Part shown: piece after piece, positions 6,901 to 7,875 of the stretch
How positions within the stretch are numbered: position 1 is the stretch's first letter
How the letters are laid out: every line of letters starts with the position of its first letter
Assembly (NCBI GenBank): GCA_937998635.1
Contig: CALLDA010000093.1
Coordinates: 1-7,875 of the forward strand
Source: an uncultured Pseudomonadales bacterium
GTDB taxonomy: Bacteria > Pseudomonadota > Gammaproteobacteria > Pseudomonadales > Porticoccaceae
Length of the DNA stretch: 7,875 bases
Reading direction: 5' to 3'
Notes under the pieces: generated by a model
Database searches by the model: none
The model's input: only the letters and a program-made list of their open reading frames with translations
What the model was told of the DNA's origin: nothing
Made by a program: the position numbers and the translations under genes

Positions 6901-7875
6901 ATAACCTAAGACCATGACACTGTGCCATTTCTGCGGCGGTTGCCAAAACTGCTAACTCTTCGCACAATTCTACGACGCCATTACTCCGCCCCGCTGGCTG
7001 CGCTTGCCAGGTATTAAGAAGCTCCTCCCCGCCGATCAGGCACTCCAGACCACTCGTCAACATTGCGTTTAGCGCCAGTATATCGGCACCCACCTTTGTC
7101 CTTACCCTATGATCTGAGCGGATTGCCTCAAGGCGCTGTTGGGCAGTCTCACCCCTGGCAGCTAATTCAGAATTAATATCGCCAGACGCTTCCACCAATA
7201 AACTTAAATCCGGCAGGGTGTCTTGCAACACAACAATTAACTCATCGTCTATGCGGATAACACTTCGAGTAATGTCCTTCACGAGCTTTTCAACCATCGT
7301 GGCTAATTCTGCCACGGGAACAATATCAGCCACGCAGGCACTACCTTTTAGCATGTGCAGCGCCCGTAAAGTGTCGATATCATTTCGGGATGCCGCTGAC
7401 GAAGGTTGCTTCAATTCATCAATAAAATTTGCCAAAACGGCAATGTGATGGCGCGCCTCGTCGATAAAAATATTAATTAGCTCCCGGTCCAGCTCGCCAC
7501 CAAAGTCCGCCTCAGACTCGGTAACAATGGCGCTTTCCTGAACCAGGTCGAGGAGTGCTTCATCTGTTTGAATGGGCTCGGATGGCGGCTCTTCAGTGCA
7601 CTCCTGATCAAGCTCAGTATCGCTATTTTCCTCCATGTCGAGGGGAGTGTTTACACCGTCGTCGGATAGAGATTCAGTGGCAACGAGCAAACCAGGATCA
7701 TGTGCTACAGGGACGCCCCCCTGAGCCACCACATCCTTAGATTCTGTATCATCTGTTTGATCATCACCGTTTTCGCTATCCACAGCGACAAGAGCTGGGG
7801 CTTCAGTTGGAAACTCGCTCTCAAGCTCTCCACGCTTAAACGCTTCAACAGACCTGATCAAAGCATCAGCCATAA
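3971..7875 (-). CDS. chpA: ChpA-like hybrid CheA histidine kinase, C-terminal 1300 residues
   Basis: The frame is open to the right edge. The ATG at 7873 is probably internal, since it opens into an acidic linker and ChpA proteins usually exceed 2000 residues. Numbering is from that Met. Residues 1-125 are an acidic linker. An Hpt domain (128-225) has phospho-acceptor His173 in HMLKG. A helical Hpt-like segment without the His motif spans about 258-380, followed by a second acidic linker. A second Hpt (468-570) has His511 in HTFKG. A charged linker leads to the CheA dimerisation helices (667-815, ending near TRLVPF). The ATPase domain (about 820-990) has the N box HMIRNAVDHG (856-865), DDGKG (900-904), the F-box-like MPGFSTS and GRGVGLD (951-957). 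A CheW-like domain covers 990-1130. The receiver (1177-1295) has D1183/D1184, phospho-acceptor D1227, S1257 and K1279. The protein would autophosphorylate its Hpt histidines and feed PilG/PilH-type regulators governing type IV pili, cAMP or twitching. The receiver may act as a phosphate sink. Confidence 0.92.
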   Translation of the reverse strand, partial: MADALIRSVEAFKRGELESEFPTEAPALVAVDSENGDDQTDDTESKDVVAQGGVPVAHDPGLLVATESLSDDGVNTPLDMEENSDTELDQECTEEPPSEPIQTDEALLDLVQESAIVTESEADFGGELDRELINIFIDEARHHIAVLANFIDELKQPSSAASRNDIDTLRALHMLKGSACVADIVPVAELATMVEKLVKDITRSVIRIDDELIVVLQDTLPDLSLLVEASGDINSELAARGETAQQRLEAIRSDHRVRTKVGADILALNAMLTSGLECLIGGEELLNTWQAQPAGRSNGVVELCEELAVLATAAEMAQCHGLRLLARQYADGLEACNNNYYDADKTVFTVFYQANECLLDMIDSFVAEQIINPAPESLINGLKEIIGFSEVARPEIAVGDHEFAEAVVELGANESATGTEMTDHDVGPEVIQPNATEPKIDQIESDQLALEQTANGVLEQTVIDEAIDPEIIAIFIEEAEELLERIEKVIQVWREAPADNVHQETLARELHTFKGGARVGGFKALGDMSHDFETYIESQAMSSGDKPLSFFDDLLKRHDELAALFDQAKLTATPDNGDTVGQLPGSESLVQDSLARVSDATADLAEDLPAAGDLDTGSLREERSNRVRSELKPVATTQLVSPGGDKRVVQPFVEREPRTVPVEAQEMVKISASAIDDLVNLAGETSITRARVEQNVNEFSQYLDEMEATVTRLQEQVRRMGHETEAQISFRREQIESSDDSNDFDPLELDRYSQFQHLFSALQESASDLQEVKETLVNNAKSAELSLAQQSHVTTDLQESLMLTRLVPFTRLVPRLRRVMRQAANELGKSVTLQLDNVDGDLDRTVLGKIVGPLEHMIRNAVDHGLEDAETRQIHGKPAEGKISLSFGRESSEITIRVTDDGKGLDVDAIRKRAVSRGLIADNTQVGDQELRQLIFMPGFSTSDTISQLSGRGVGLDVVVTEVRQLGGSINVFSEPGLGTEFNIRVPFTLSVNRALMIRSGNERYALPLNTIVGVVQMTVTELTVHREDPARQLYYGGEGYRICTLSHLLGEYGDESTLAVDGKAELVLVATENHRFAVQVESLEGSQEIAIKSLGTVFNRVAGLSGVTIMGDGRVVVILDLVTLLRAQGAMDLVAQEGQLMACEQATSEYEGQKELIAVGGDQVGEFVELRGRSTRTIMVVDDSVTVRKVTTRFLEREGFDVVTAKDGVDAVDMLNDLSPDLMLLDIEMPRMDGFDVARVVRNHPKLSGLPIVMISSRSGSKHRDKAAACGVNYFLGKPYREEELLGVITEILGVQASR

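Noticed and set aside
7871..7873. ATG taken as the true start of the ChpA-like protein
   Set aside because: It lies 2 bases from the window edge, opens into an acidic low-complexity linker rather than a domain, and ChpA proteins have long N-terminal Hpt arrays. The gene most likely continues past the edge.
1..7875. CRISPR array, tRNA, rRNA, insertion sequence or phage remnant
   Set aside because: No regularly spaced repeats, cloverleaf-like segments, transposase motifs or terminal inverted repeats were seen on reading both strands.

Overview
The window looks like chromosomal DNA of a free-living, probably marine gammaproteobacterium. GC is close to 50% by eye. The main clue is a chpA-chpB-chpC gene order, as in the Pseudomonas-type Chp/Pil chemosensory cluster that controls type IV pili. 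An AlkK-like acyl-CoA synthetase, an acyl-CoA dehydrogenase and a small c-type cytochrome are also consistent with an aerobic, lipid-degrading gammaproteobacterium. The taxonomic call is an inference from gene content, not a database match.

Layout. Positions 1-426 (minus) hold the first 142 codons of an acyl-CoA dehydrogenase that runs off the left edge. Positions 504-2123 (minus) hold a complete fatty-acyl-CoA synthetase, 77 bp upstream of the dehydrogenase and in the same orientation. The two probably form one transcription unit that activates a fatty acid and performs the first beta-oxidation step. A 326-bp divergent intergenic region (2124-2449) carries a probable extended -10 promoter for the synthetase. 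It also carries the Shine-Dalgarno of a plus-strand gene (2450-2800) for a small exported c553-like cytochrome. That gene converges on the chp genes across a 56-bp gap with a short hairpin.

Positions 2857-7875 are one minus-strand operon read right to left. It contains chpA (3' 1300 codons only: two canonical Hpt domains, one degenerate Hpt-like segment, CheA dimerisation, kinase and CheW domains, and a C-terminal receiver). It continues with chpB (a receiver-less CheB methylesterase) and chpC (a CheW-like coupling protein). The genes overlap by 4 nt at both junctions (ATGA and GTGA). ChpA would phosphorylate its Hpt histidines and pass phosphate to response regulators, ChpB would demethylate a PilJ-like receptor, and ChpC would couple receptor input to the kinase. 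pilG, pilH, pilI, pilJ and pilK would be expected to the right of the window.

I found no tRNA, rRNA, CRISPR array, transposon or phage feature. I found no convincing new multi-gene system. The points worth a second look are small: a compact receiver-less ChpB, a His-less Hpt-like segment in ChpA, a repeated 10-mer before both downstream chp starts, and a dyad plus possible upstream ORF before the cytochrome gene.
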